A program made the position numbers and the translations under genes. This document shows positions 50,927-59,898 of a stretch of 64,000 nt of DNA, piece by piece. The notes beneath the pieces were generated by a model. That model saw only the letters and a list, made by a program, of their open reading frames with translations. It made no database searches and was not told the origin of the DNA. Source of the DNA: Pusillimonas sp. UBA3987 (lineage in GTDB: Bacteria > Pseudomonadota > Gammaproteobacteria > Burkholderiales > Burkholderiaceae_B); assembly GCA_002384935.1 (NCBI GenBank), contig DGCD01000006.1:1-64000 (forward strand), read 5' to 3'. The stretch's first letter is position 1; each line of letters starts with the position of its first letter.

Positions 50927-52573
50927 ATGGCAGCTAAACAAGTTTATTTCGGCGACGACGCCCGCTCACGTATTGTTCGTGGCGTAAACGTTCTGGCCAA
51001 CGCAGTTAAAACCACCCTGGGCCCCAAAGGCCGCAATGTGGTTCTGGAGCGCTCTTTCGGTGCCCCAACCGTAACAAAAGATGGTGTCTCGGTCGCCAAG
51101 GAAATCGAACTCAAAGACAAGTTTGAAAACATCGGTGCCCAATTGGTTAAGGAAGTTGCTTCCAAAACCTCCGACACCGCTGGTGACGGTACAACGACAG
51201 CAACCGTTCTGGCCCAGTCGATTGTTGAAGAAGGCATTAAATACGTTACCGCCGGCATCAACCCAATGGATCTGAAACGCGGTATCGACAAGGCCGTTAT
51301 TGCCGCTGTTGCGGAACTGGCCAAATTGTCACGTCCTTGCACCACCAGCAAGGAAATCGCCCAGGTTGGCTCAATTTCGGCCAACAGCGATGCCTCTATC
51401 GGCAAAATCATTGCTGACGCAATGGACAAGGTCGGCAAAGAAGGCGTGATCACTGTTGAAGACGGCAAATCACTCGACAACGAACTCGACATCGTTGAAG
51501 GTATGCAGTTCGACCGTGGCTACCTGTCACCGTACTTCATCAACACACCTGAAAAGCAAACTGCGATTCTGGAAGATCCGTATGTTCTGATCTACGACAA
51601 GAAAATCAGCAACATCCGTGACCTCCTGCCCACACTGGAGCAGGTCGCCAAGTCCAGCCGTCCTCTGCTGATTATTGCTGAAGACATCGAAGGCGAAGCT
51701 TTGGCAACGCTGGTTGTCAACAACATGCGCGGCATCCTGAAAACCACTGCTGTTAAAGCACCTGGTTTTGGTGATCGTCGTAAAGCCATGCTTGAAGACA
51801 TCGCTGTTCTTACCGGCGGTACCGTTATTTCGGAAGAAACCGGTGGTTCGCTGGAAAACGCCACGCTGGAAGACCTGGGTCAAGCCAAGCGCGTTGAAGT
51901 GGGTAAAGAAAACACCACGGTTATCGACGGTGCAGGCGACTCCAAATCTATCGAAGCCCGCGTCAAGCAAATTCGCGTTCAAATCGAAGAAGCAACTTCC
52001 GATTACGATCGTGAAAAACTGCAGGAACGTGTTGCCAAACTGGCTGGCGGTGTTGCCGTTATCCGTGTCGGCGCAGCAACCGAAGTAGAAATGAAAGAGA
52101 AGAAAGCACGCGTTGAAGACGCGTTGCACGCGACTCGTGCTGCAGTTGAAGAAGGCATTGTGCCTGGCGGTGGCGTTGCGCTGATTCGCGTAAAAGAAGC
52201 TGTTGCCAAGGTCAAGGGCGAGAACATCGACCAGGAAGCCGGCATCAAGCTGATTCTGCGTGCCATCGAAGCACCTTTGCGCACCATCGTGTCCAACTCC
52301 GGTGACGAGCCAAGCGTTGTTGTCAACGAAGTGGCCAAAGGCACAGGTAACTACGGCTACAACGCTTCTACAGGCGAGTACGGTGACCTGGTTGAGCAAG
52401 GCGTACTTGACCCAACCAAAGTGACACGCACTGCGCTGCAAAACGCGGCATCGGTTGCCTCGCTGTTGCTCACAACAGAAGCAGCCATTGCCGAAATCGC
52501 CGAAGACAAGCCTGCACCTGCCATGCCAGACATGGGTGGTATGGGCGGCATGGGTGGCATGGGCGGTTTCTAA
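50927..52573 (+). CDS. groEL: Chaperonin GroEL
   Basis: GroEL forms the double-ring folding chamber in the cytoplasm. The 548-residue protein has TLGPKGRNVVLERSFGAPTV near the N-terminus, the ATP-binding DGTTTATVLA segment and the C-terminal GGM repeat (GGMGGMGGMGGF). It is co-transcribed with groES and followed by a terminator. Confidence 0.99.
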   Translation: MAAKQVYFGDDARSRIVRGVNVLANAVKTTLGPKGRNVVLERSFGAPTVTKDGVSVAKEIELKDKFENIGAQLVKEVASKTSDTAGDGTTTATVLAQSIVEEGIKYVTAGINPMDLKRGIDKAVIAAVAELAKLSRPCTTSKEIAQVGSISANSDASIGKIIADAMDKVGKEGVITVEDGKSLDNELDIVEGMQFDRGYLSPYFINTPEKQTAILEDPYVLIYDKKISNIRDLLPTLEQVAKSSRPLLIIAEDIEGEALATLVVNNMRGILKTTAVKAPGFGDRRKAMLEDIAVLTGGTVISEETGGSLENATLEDLGQAKRVEVGKENTTVIDGAGDSKSIEARVKQIRVQIEEATSDYDREKLQERVAKLAGGVAVIRVGAATEVEMKEKKARVEDALHATRAAVEEGIVPGGGVALIRVKEAVAKVKGENIDQEAGIKLILRAIEAPLRTIVSNSGDEPSVVVNEVAKGTGNYGYNASTGEYGDLVEQGVLDPTKVTRTALQNAASVASLLLTTEAAIAEIAEDKPAPAMPDMGGMGGMGGMGGF

Positions 52574-52630
52574 TTACCCTCTACCTGCCTGTCGACTCAG
52601 GGCGCGCTTGTTCTCAGGCGTCCTTTGGGC

Positions 52631-52664
52631 AAAGCCCTCTTCATTCATTGAAGAGGGCTTTTTT
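52631..52664 (+). terminator. Intrinsic terminator after groEL
   Basis: A 13-base-pair stem (AAAGCCCTCTTCA pairing with the downstream arm ending GGGCTTT) over a short loop is followed by a run of six T. It ends the groESL transcript and abuts the possible upstream start of dgkA. Confidence 0.85.
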
Positions 52665-52712
52665 ATGCCTGTCGCGTTTACAATGCCACCCACGCACTTT
52701 ATTTTTACTCAC

Positions 52713-53096
52713 ATGATTCCGAAATCCCCTTTCAAAAGCCAACGGGGCATGCGACGGCTTTCCAACGCGTTGCGTTATTCCGCACGTGGTTTCAAAGCCG
52801 CCTTCGAGCACGAAGCCGCCTTCAGGCAGGAGCTTTTCCTGCTTGTCGTGTTGATCCCGGTCGCGCTTTGGCTTGGGAACAACATCGCCGAAAAAGCACT
52901 GCTCATCGGCGCCCTGTTTTTTGTTTTGATTATCGAACTGATTAACTCAGCGATTGAAGCCTTGGCCGATGCAGTAACGCTGGACCACCATACACTCATT
53001 GGCCGCGCGAAAGACCTGGGAAGCGCTGCCGTGATGCTTTCCATTATTCTGGCTGTTACGGTGTGGTCTGCCGTTGGCATCAGCCATTTCCTGTAA
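52713..53096 (+). CDS. dgkA: Diacylglycerol kinase, membrane type
   Basis: DgkA phosphorylates diacylglycerol released by membrane-derived sugar synthesis back to phosphatidic acid. The protein has three membrane helices and the catalytic segment ELINSAIEALADAVTLDHHTL followed by GRAKDLGSAAV (key LINSAIEALAD and GRAKDLGSAAV). The start is uncertain: ATG codons at 52665, 52683 and 52713 are in frame and none has a clear ribosome binding site except the first, whose GAGGG is part of the groEL terminator. I chose 52713 because it gives 127 residues, closest to the family. Confidence 0.85.
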   Translation: MIPKSPFKSQRGMRRLSNALRYSARGFKAAFEHEAAFRQELFLLVVLIPVALWLGNNIAEKALLIGALFFVLIIELINSAIEALADAVTLDHHTLIGRAKDLGSAAVMLSIILAVTVWSAVGISHFL

Positions 53097-53114
53097 CTTC
53101 AACAACGCGTCACA

Positions 53115-53930
53115 ATGAAATTTCTCGAGAAGCTTAGTTCTGCCTGGCAACATGCCGAGTCCCAACTGATGGTCGGGCTTGACCCCGACCCGCGCCGCTT
53201 CCCCGCTGAGCTGCAAGGCAGGCCCGATGCAATCTATGAATTCTGCAAGGCAATTGTTGATAGCACCGCGGCGCATATTTGCGGTGTAAAACCCCAAATT
53301 GCATACTTTGCATCCCAGCGTGCCGAAGCCCAGTTGGAAGCACTATGCCAGTACATTCACGAGCGTTATCCTCAACTGCCGATTGTGCTGGATGCAAAAC
53401 GGGGGGATATCGGCTCGACTGCGGAACATTATGCGCTTGAAGCCTATGAGCGCTACCGGGCCGACGCTGTTACCGTTAGCCCCTATATGGGTTTCGACTC
53501 AGTCAAGCCCTACCTGGAGTGGGACGAAAAAGGGGTCATTGTTCTGTGTCGCACCTCCAACCCTGGCGGCTCCGACCTGCAATTCATCCAGACCGAACAA
53601 CACACACCCATTTATATGCACGTAGCCGGCCTGGTCGCAGACAAATGGAACAAAAACGGGCAATGCGCCTTGGTGGTGGGTGCAACGTTCCCTGAAGAAA
53701 TCGCCAAAGTGCGGCAAAGAGTCGGCGACATGCCGTTGCTCATTCCCGGCATCGGCGCCCAGGGTGGCGACATTGAGCAAACCGTTCAGGCGGGGCGCAA
53801 TTCGGCAGGCACCGGCATGATGATCAATTCATCCCGTGCCATTCTGTATGCAAGCAGTGGCGACAATTGGCGTGAGGCGGCCGCGCAAGCAGCACTTCAA
53901 ACCCGCAACGCCATCAACGCTGTGAAATGA
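53115..53930 (+). CDS. pyrF: Orotidine 5'-phosphate decarboxylase
   Basis: PyrF performs the last step of UMP synthesis. The 271-residue protein is of the longer type 2 subfamily, with LMVGLDPDPRRFP near the start, the catalytic DAKRGDIGSTAEHYALEAY (key DAKRGDIGST near residue 94) and GIGAQGGDIEQTV. It overlaps the convergent cinA gene by 17 bases. Confidence 0.96.
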   Translation: MKFLEKLSSAWQHAESQLMVGLDPDPRRFPAELQGRPDAIYEFCKAIVDSTAAHICGVKPQIAYFASQRAEAQLEALCQYIHERYPQLPIVLDAKRGDIGSTAEHYALEAYERYRADAVTVSPYMGFDSVKPYLEWDEKGVIVLCRTSNPGGSDLQFIQTEQHTPIYMHVAGLVADKWNKNGQCALVVGATFPEEIAKVRQRVGDMPLLIPGIGAQGGDIEQTVQAGRNSAGTGMMINSSRAILYASSGDNWREAAAQAALQTRNAINAVK

Positions 53931-54423
53931 AACCGTGCAATTTTTGCAAGGCGAACTCAACGGCTTTCGAACGAATCTGTGCCCGGTTGCCGTCGAATAT
54001 GTGCGTTAGGGCCCGAGTGGAAATACCTTCACCGGCCCGATGCGCAAAACCAAAACAAACCATGCCAACGGGCTTACCCGAGGTCGCACCGCCCGGCCCC
54101 GCTATCCCGGTTGTTGAAACGGCAAAATGGGCGTCCTGGGCATTGGCCAGCGCACCGGCAGCCATCTCCATTGCGGTTTCTTCACTCACTGCACCAAAAC
54201 GCTCCAGGGTATCGACACTGACCTGAAGCAGTTCCACCTTGGCCGCGTTGCTGTAGGTCACGTAGCCGCGCTCGAACCACGCGCTGGAACCCGGCATATC
54301 CGTAAGCCGGGAGCTCAACAGCCCACCCGTGCATGACTCAGCACAAACCAGCATCCACCCATGAGCCAGGCATTGCTCTCCCAAGGACTCCACCACTTTA
54401 TCAAACTGCTGATTCATATCCAT
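53914..54423 (-). CDS. pncC: Nicotinamide-nucleotide amidase (CinA C-terminal domain family)
   Basis: The 169-residue protein corresponds to the CinA C-terminal domain, which deamidates nicotinamide mononucleotide in pyridine nucleotide salvage. The motif CAESCTGGLLSSRLTDMPGSS near residue 29 (catalytic serine in ESCTGG), the YVTYSNAAK segment and STTGIAGPGGAT are intact. It follows pgpA by 27 bases on the minus strand in the same block as thiL and nusB. Confidence 0.93.
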   Translation of the reverse strand: MDMNQQFDKVVESLGEQCLAHGWMLVCAESCTGGLLSSRLTDMPGSSAWFERGYVTYSNAAKVELLQVSVDTLERFGAVSEETAMEMAAGALANAQDAHFAVSTTGIAGPGGATSGKPVGMVCFGFAHRAGEGISTRALTHIFDGNRAQIRSKAVEFALQKLHGFISQR

Positions 54424-54450
54424 TCAGGGACTCCCCGCCAATGATGTTAA

Positions 54451-54966
54451 CTAAATAACGCCAATCTGAAATAGCACGGCCAAAACCAAAAGCGAATACA
54501 GGGCCGCCACAATGTCGTCCCACATCACACCAAAGCCGTTCTTCAGACGGGCATCAAACCAGCCAATCGGCGGGGGCTTCACGATATCGAAAAGACGAAA
54601 CAGCAGAAATGCGGCCAGTTGCGCAAAAAAGCCCGGCGGGGTGAGCCATAAGACAAGCCAGAACGCGACCATTTCATCCCACACCATTCGGCTATCGTCG
54701 GGACGGCCCAATTCCTTGCCCACTCGCTGACAGGCCCAGCAGCCATAGCCAAAACCCACCAACAGCACCAGAGCAACGCCCGTATCGTTTAACCGCGAAA
54801 TTGCGGCCAGCCATATCAACCATGCCAGCAAAGTGCCCCAGGTCCCCGGCGCGGGTCGCAACAACCCACTACCGAAACCCATCACCAGCACGCGCTCCGG
54901 CGCACGATAAACCCAAGAGAAATTAACAGCGGCGCCAGAGGGCGCTTTGTCAGACGGCTGAGTCAT
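54451..54966 (-). CDS. pgpA: Phosphatidylglycerophosphatase A
   Basis: PgpA removes phosphate from phosphatidylglycerol phosphate in the inner membrane. The 171-residue protein has hydrophobic helices and the family motifs GFGSGLLRPAPGTWGTLLAW near residue 33 and RPDDSRMVWDEMVAFWLVLW near residue 95. The start at 54966 gives a normal N-terminus; the frame runs further upstream into thiL. It follows thiL by 13 bases. Confidence 0.94.
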   Translation of the reverse strand: MTQPSDKAPSGAAVNFSWVYRAPERVLVMGFGSGLLRPAPGTWGTLLAWLIWLAAISRLNDTGVALVLLVGFGYGCWACQRVGKELGRPDDSRMVWDEMVAFWLVLWLTPPGFFAQLAAFLLFRLFDIVKPPPIGWFDARLKNGFGVMWDDIVAALYSLLVLAVLFQIGVI

Positions 54967-54979
54967 AATGTGTTTTGCA

Positions 54980-55933
54980 TTAAAAATGCTGATAACCCGT
55001 GTTAGAGGGGGTAAGACGGCGCCCATCCAGCGTTTCCACCACAAGACCGCCGCTATCCGTTATCGTGCCAACCCGGGTGACCTGCGTGTCAAACTGCCGT
55101 GCCAGGGTTTCGATGGCATTGCGATGTTTTACAGGTGCGGTAAAACACAGCTGATAGACATCGCCCCCCGACAAAACGGCTTCTTCAACCATTTCGCCGG
55201 GCAACCCACGAACGGACGGGTCAATTGGCAAATGGTCAAAAACAATATGGGCACCGCATTCGCTGGCTTTCACAATGTGTCCAAGATCTTGCAGAAAACC
55301 GTCGGATATATCTAATGCCGCATGCGCCAAACCAGGCAATTGGGCGGCAAACAACACCGGCGGCCAGGGTTGCTCGAGCATCGGACGTGTTTTTTCCAAC
55401 AGGGAGTCATTACGGGCCAGATCACCCTGCAACAACTTCAGCGCGACATGGGCGGCACCCAGTGAGCCGGTGACCCATATGTCATCGCCGCTTCGAGCCG
55501 CGCTTCGCAACAGCGCCGTGCCCGGCGTAATATGGCCGAACACGGTTACACAGATCATGATGCCATGACTGGTACCGGTTGTATCTCCCCCAATCAGCGG
55601 GCAATCAAACTCATTCGCCAACCGATAAAAGCCATCGGAGAACTCACTGAGCCATGACTCATCAACATGAGGCAAGGCCAGTGACAGCACACATCCGGCA
55701 GGCGTCGCACCCATGGCAGCAAGGTCCGACACATTAACGGCCAGCGATTTGTGCCCTAACGAGAAAGGATCAACCTCGGATAAAAAATGACGGCCTTCGA
55801 TAAGGGAATCTGTACTGACCACACATTGCCTGCCCGGTACCAACGGCAATACGGCGCAATCGTCTCCTGCGCCCAGAAACCCTTCGGGAACCGGCCTGCT
55901 GAAGTAACGGGCAATGAGATCAAACTCCCTCAA
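54980..55933 (-). CDS. thiL: Thiamine-monophosphate kinase
   Basis: ThiL phosphorylates thiamine monophosphate to the diphosphate cofactor. The 317-residue AIRS-like protein opens with MREFDLIARYF and has GAGDDCAVLPL near residue 22, STDSLIEGRHF, VNVSDLAAMGATPAG and GGDTTGTSHG. It sits between nusB and pgpA, as in other Burkholderiales. Confidence 0.96.
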   Translation of the reverse strand: MREFDLIARYFSRPVPEGFLGAGDDCAVLPLVPGRQCVVSTDSLIEGRHFLSEVDPFSLGHKSLAVNVSDLAAMGATPAGCVLSLALPHVDESWLSEFSDGFYRLANEFDCPLIGGDTTGTSHGIMICVTVFGHITPGTALLRSAARSGDDIWVTGSLGAAHVALKLLQGDLARNDSLLEKTRPMLEQPWPPVLFAAQLPGLAHAALDISDGFLQDLGHIVKASECGAHIVFDHLPIDPSVRGLPGEMVEEAVLSGGDVYQLCFTAPVKHRNAIETLARQFDTQVTRVGTITDSGGLVVETLDGRRLTPSNTGYQHF

Positions 55934-55965
55934 TACGGCTCCATAAAGTGCGGGTTGCGAGATGT

Positions 55966-56481
55966 TTACCGACGCGCGGCGGCGCCTACTTCAACTGCCC
56001 TGACATCGGCAGCCACTTTATCGAGCACCCCATTAACAAACTTGAAACCATCCGTCCCACCGAAAGACTTGGCCAGTTCGACGGATTCATTAATGGCGAC
56101 CTTGTAAGGGACCTCGATGTGGTGCACCAGCTCGTAACTGCCCAGCAGCAAGATACCATGCTCGATAGGCGATAACTCTTCAACCGAACGATCGAGATAC
56201 GGTGCAAATGCCTTACGCAAACTGTCTGCCTCCCGCAATACGCCATGCAGCAGGGTTTTAAACCATATCGCATCGGCCTCAGGAAAGGTTTCATCATCGC
56301 GCAAGTGAGCATCAATCGCGCCGGCCTCTTGCAAGCCCTCGTCGCCCCTGAGCAACCAGGCGTAGATGCCCTGCAAGGCAAACTCACGCGCGCGGCGCCG
56401 CGCACTGCGGCTGTTACGAGGTGCCGTCGCGCCTTTTTCAGATTTACTCGTCGTCAAGGTCTTCGTCCTCTTCCTCGTCAT
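55966..56481 (-). CDS. nusB: Transcription antitermination factor NusB
   Basis: NusB binds boxA RNA with NusE and is needed for rRNA antitermination. The protein has the helical NusB fold with ARRRAREFALQGIYAWLL, DRSVEELSPIEHGILLLGSYEL and YKVAINESVELAKSFGG (each quoted in part: AREFALQGIYAWLL, LSPIEHGILLLGSYEL, INESVELAKSFGG). I place the start at 56481, which overlaps the ribH end by 38 bases; a TTG at 56457 is an alternative. A boxA site lies at 70-81 of this window. Confidence 0.92.
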   Translation of the reverse strand: MTRKRTKTLTTSKSEKGATAPRNSRSARRRAREFALQGIYAWLLRGDEGLQEAGAIDAHLRDDETFPEADAIWFKTLLHGVLREADSLRKAFAPYLDRSVEELSPIEHGILLLGSYELVHHIEVPYKVAINESVELAKSFGGTDGFKFVNGVLDKVAADVRAVEVGAAARR

Positions 56482-56968
56482 CTTCTTCGTCAAAGTCGTC
56501 TTCCGACTCAGGCTCCAGCGCCGCTGCCAGATTTGCCATTTCGACCGCAGCACGCGCGCAATCCTGGCCTTTGCCGGCTGCACGAACCTCTGCCTGTTCA
56601 TCGGTATCCGTTGTCAACACCCCGTTAATTACCGGGATGGCGGTTTCAAGGGCAACACGGGTCATTGCCGCCGCGCTCTCGTTGCTGACAAGCTCGAAAT
56701 GATACGTCTCGCCGCGAATCACCGCGCCCAGCGCAATCAGGGCATCGAACTCGTAGGTTTCAGCCATTTGTGCCAAAGTAAGGCCAAGCTCAAGCGCGCC
56801 GGGCACAGAGACCACCATGACGTCGCGCTCATCAACGCCCAGCGCTTCAAGCTCACTGAGGCACGCTTCCAGTTCAGCCAGGCCGATATCTTCATTGAAT
56901 CGGGCTCGAACGATGCCGATGTGCAGGCCTTCCCCATTCAAATCGGGAGTCATAGTGTATGGATTCAT
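56444..56968 (-). CDS. ribH: 6,7-dimethyl-8-ribityllumazine synthase
   Basis: RibH condenses the ribityl-aminouracil and dihydroxybutanone phosphate to lumazine. The 174-residue protein has the family segments GIVRARFNEDIG, VPGALELG, ALGAVIRGETYHFE and the catalytic histidine in YHFELVSNE. The C-terminal tail of about 20 residues is almost only Asp and Glu, a low-complexity extension that is unusual for RibH. It follows ribB by 13 bases. Confidence 0.95.
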   Translation of the reverse strand: MNPYTMTPDLNGEGLHIGIVRARFNEDIGLAELEACLSELEALGVDERDVMVVSVPGALELGLTLAQMAETYEFDALIALGAVIRGETYHFELVSNESAAAMTRVALETAIPVINGVLTTDTDEQAEVRAAGKGQDCARAAVEMANLAAALEPESEDDFDEEDDEEEDEDLDDE

Positions 56969-56981
56969 GAGAAAAGTCCTT

Positions 56982-58142
56982 TCAGGGGTTGGTAACAGGG
57001 TCGTTATCGTAACCGGTAATGGTCAGGTTAAACCCGGCCATGCTCGGCATTTTTCTGGGCCGGGCCAACAGCCTGGCCTTGCCGACATTGTGATCACGCA
57101 ATATCTGGGCGCCAATGCCGTAAGTGAGCAAATCAAAACGGGTTTCATCGCGCACTTTTTTCTCGGCAGGCGGTGCCCCCCAAGACTCGGTTTGCCTGAA
57201 AAACTGTTCTGCTGAACTATGGCAGTTCAGCAGCACCATAATCCCCGACGGCGCAGCCTTGATCTTGCGCAGCGCGTCGGCAATCGTCCAGCTATGGCCC
57301 GCATCATCTTCGGCCAGCATGTCGACGATGGTCGTTGGCTCGTGCACACGAACGAGCGTTTCCTGCCCGGAATCGATTGTGCCGTGAGACAAGGCCAGAT
57401 GCGGCGCACCAAACGCCTTGTCGCGATACGCCACCACATTGAACTCGCCCCAGGGGGTTTGCATTGTGCGCGCACCGGTTCGCTCAATCATGGACTCATG
57501 CTGGCTGCGGTACTGAATCAAATCTTCGATAGTGCCGATCTTGACGTTGTGTTGCGTGGCAAAGGCCTGCAAATCGGGCAGGCGCGCCATCGTGCCATCG
57601 GGTTTCAGAATTTCGCAGATAACGGCAGCAGGCGTTAAGCCGGCAAGCGCGGTTAAATCGCACCCGGCCTCGGTATGACCAGCACGCACCAGAACCCCGC
57701 CCCGAACCGCTTGTACCGGGAAAATGTGCCCTGGCTGCACCACGTCGGCGGGTTTGGCATCACGCGCCACGGCAACCTGAATGGTGCGGGCCCGATCAGC
57801 CGCTGAAATACCGGTTTCCACCCCTTCCGCGGCCTCAATGGACATAGTGAAATTGGTACCAAAACGCGCGCCGTTGCGACTTGCCATTAGGGGCAGATCA
57901 AGCTGGCGACACCGCTCTTCAGTTAAAGTCAGACAAACCAGCCCGCGTGCGTGCGTGACCATGAAATTAATGGCATCGGGCGTAACGTAGTCGGCGGCCA
58001 GCACCAAATCGCCCTCATTTTCGCGGTCTTCTTCATCGACCAGGATAACCATGCGCCCCGCGCGCAATTCAGCAATAATTTCTGTAATAGGGGAAATGCC
58101 CGCTAGCTCGTGGGCATGATCAGTGGAATTGGGTTGCGTCAT
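56982..58142 (-). CDS. ribB: 3,4-dihydroxy-2-butanone 4-phosphate synthase with degenerate GTP cyclohydrolase II domain
   Basis: The 386-residue protein has an intact RibB domain (residues 1 to about 210) with VILVDEEDRENEGDL, THARGLVCL and HTEAGCDLTALAGL. The second half has the GTP cyclohydrolase II fold (about 215-386), including YGIGAQILRDHNVG. However, the three zinc-binding cysteines (C..GD..RCDCG) are missing: the aligned segment reads HEPTTIVDMLAEDDAGHS. GTP cyclohydrolase II activity is therefore unlikely, as in the known RibBX hybrids, and a separate RibA should exist elsewhere. I saw no FMN riboswitch upstream. Confidence 0.93.
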   Translation of the reverse strand: MTQPNSTDHAHELAGISPITEIIAELRAGRMVILVDEEDRENEGDLVLAADYVTPDAINFMVTHARGLVCLTLTEERCRQLDLPLMASRNGARFGTNFTMSIEAAEGVETGISAADRARTIQVAVARDAKPADVVQPGHIFPVQAVRGGVLVRAGHTEAGCDLTALAGLTPAAVICEILKPDGTMARLPDLQAFATQHNVKIGTIEDLIQYRSQHESMIERTGARTMQTPWGEFNVVAYRDKAFGAPHLALSHGTIDSGQETLVRVHEPTTIVDMLAEDDAGHSWTIADALRKIKAAPSGIMVLLNCHSSAEQFFRQTESWGAPPAEKKVRDETRFDLLTYGIGAQILRDHNVGKARLLARPRKMPSMAGFNLTITGYDNDPVTNP

Positions 58143-58328
58143 AAAGGTAAACTCTTTGAAATTTCGTCCATTTTAACGCGTGCGGAGCCAGCTGTAGCCT
58201 TAACCGACAGTTTGCCTGAAAAGTAAGCCCTGTTCCGGTTAAACACAAAATAGTTTGATGCTTGTCATAATATTTCGTGTGCTCAATGCGTATCATAACG
58301 GCACTTTCTGCCATCAACCGGAACCGTA

Positions 58329-59879
58329 ATGATCGAACGCGAGCTGAAACTGCATGTGCCCACCCACGCCCGAGCGGAATTGATAAAACGCCTGCGTACC
58401 GCGAAAGCGCGCAGAATCACCTTGCACGCAAGATACTACGACACCCCCACACGCGAGCTGGCCAATTCAGGCATTGCACTCAGAATGCGCAAGGAAGGCC
58501 GGCGCTGGATGCAAACGGTAAAAGCGCCCGGCCCCGACCCTGTTTCACGCGTTGAACTGAATCACCTCAGGCCAGACGGCAATCTTGATCTGGCTCTATA
58601 CGACAACACAACGATTCAAGTCGCATTGAACACCCTTTCCAGCCCGCTATCACTGCGCTACGAAACAAAAGTGGCTCGCCTGCAATACAAATATCAGGTC
58701 GACGACACAATCATTGAAATTGCTTTTGACGAAGGCGCTTTGTTTGCCGGCGAGCTGGAATTGCCCATTTGTGAAGTGGAATTCGAACTGCTGGAAGGCG
58801 CGTCGACGAAATTATTCGAAGTGGCAAAACAATGGACCCATGAGTTGGGGCTGATTCTTGACCCCAGAAGCAAGGCTGAACGAGGCGACACGCTGGCAAG
58901 CCGCGCCTTATCTGTGCAAACGACTGAATCGGGCGAAGCGATTGTGACCTCGGTCAGCCGTCCCAGCAGTTACCACTTGTTCAGGCCCTGCCGTGCGAAA
59001 CCGCCCAAGCTCACTAATAAAACCAGCACCATCGCCGCATACCTGGACTGCATTCACGAATGCCTGACCCAGATTGCACAGAACGCCGCTTACGCGGCCG
59101 GTGTCGACACGGCTCGCGCGAACAGTGGCACACACATGGAATATGTTCACCAATTACGTGTTGGTATTCGCCGGCTCAAGTCATGCCAGAAACTGTTCGT
59201 TGAATGGGTACCCGAATTACCCGAAAGTGCACTGGAGAAAATCAACAATACATTCAGCCAACTCGGAGCCCGACGCGACCTGGATGTTGTCAGAACAGTG
59301 ATCGCTCCCCGTTTGAAACTGGCCGGCATGCCCGACGTGCGCCTGCCACGAATAAACGCAAGCCGCACCGCGCCGGCCTCCCTGGCGAGCAGCCCTTCGT
59401 TCCAGAACGCACTGCTTGACATACTTGAGGCGCTGGTCATTTTCGGCGACACACAACAGTTGAGCGGCAATGAGGCAAAGAAGAAAAACGGTGGCAGCTT
59501 CTTGTCCAAACGCCTAGATGCATGGCTTGGGGGCGTTGTGAAAACAGGTGCAAAATTTACCAGCCTGCCAATCGAGGAACAGCACAACGTGCGCAAAGAC
59601 GTGAAGCGGCTGCGCTATTGTCTGGAGATGTGCTCGGGTGTCCTCAATAAAAATGCACTGACCAAAGTGCGAACGGCCCTTGAAGAGGCACAAGAAGATT
59701 TGGGTGAGCTCAACGATTACTACACTGCTGAAGTCCTGTTCCAGGAGATGGCCCAAAAGCAACCGCAAGCCTGGTTTGCGGTTGGCTGGCTGCGAGCCAT
59801 GCAGGCACAAAAACAAAAAGACGCCCAGGCGCATTTCAAATTATTGAACAAGGCGCCTCGCCTGGTCAGTAAAAAATAA
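58329..59879 (+). CDS. CYTH and CHAD domain protein, probable inorganic triphosphatase
   Basis: The 516-residue protein has an N-terminal CYTH domain (1 to about 205) with the EXEXK motif in IERELKLHV, a signature of triphosphate-tunnel enzymes such as inorganic triphosphatase YgiF, and a C-terminal CHAD domain (about 225-510) with conserved histidines in EYVHQLRVGIRRLKS and QHNVRKDVKRLRYCLEM, which bind polyphosphate. It should act on polyphosphate or triphosphate in the cytoplasm. It is divergent from ribB. Confidence 0.9.
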   Translation: MIERELKLHVPTHARAELIKRLRTAKARRITLHARYYDTPTRELANSGIALRMRKEGRRWMQTVKAPGPDPVSRVELNHLRPDGNLDLALYDNTTIQVALNTLSSPLSLRYETKVARLQYKYQVDDTIIEIAFDEGALFAGELELPICEVEFELLEGASTKLFEVAKQWTHELGLILDPRSKAERGDTLASRALSVQTTESGEAIVTSVSRPSSYHLFRPCRAKPPKLTNKTSTIAAYLDCIHECLTQIAQNAAYAAGVDTARANSGTHMEYVHQLRVGIRRLKSCQKLFVEWVPELPESALEKINNTFSQLGARRDLDVVRTVIAPRLKLAGMPDVRLPRINASRTAPASLASSPSFQNALLDILEALVIFGDTQQLSGNEAKKKNGGSFLSKRLDAWLGGVVKTGAKFTSLPIEEQHNVRKDVKRLRYCLEMCSGVLNKNALTKVRTALEEAQEDLGELNDYYTAEVLFQEMAQKQPQAWFAVGWLRAMQAQKQKDAQAHFKLLNKAPRLVSKK

Positions 59880-59898
59880 TTACGCGAGGTGGCGCAGC

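Noticed and set aside
51527..52441. 304-codon frame antisense to groEL
   Set aside because: It is a shadow of strong codon bias in groEL; the translation resembles no protein family and has no ribosome binding site.
58143..58328. Possible FMN riboswitch upstream of ribB
   Set aside because: The conserved RFN-element blocks and the expected helices are not present; the region looks like an ordinary divergent promoter spacer.
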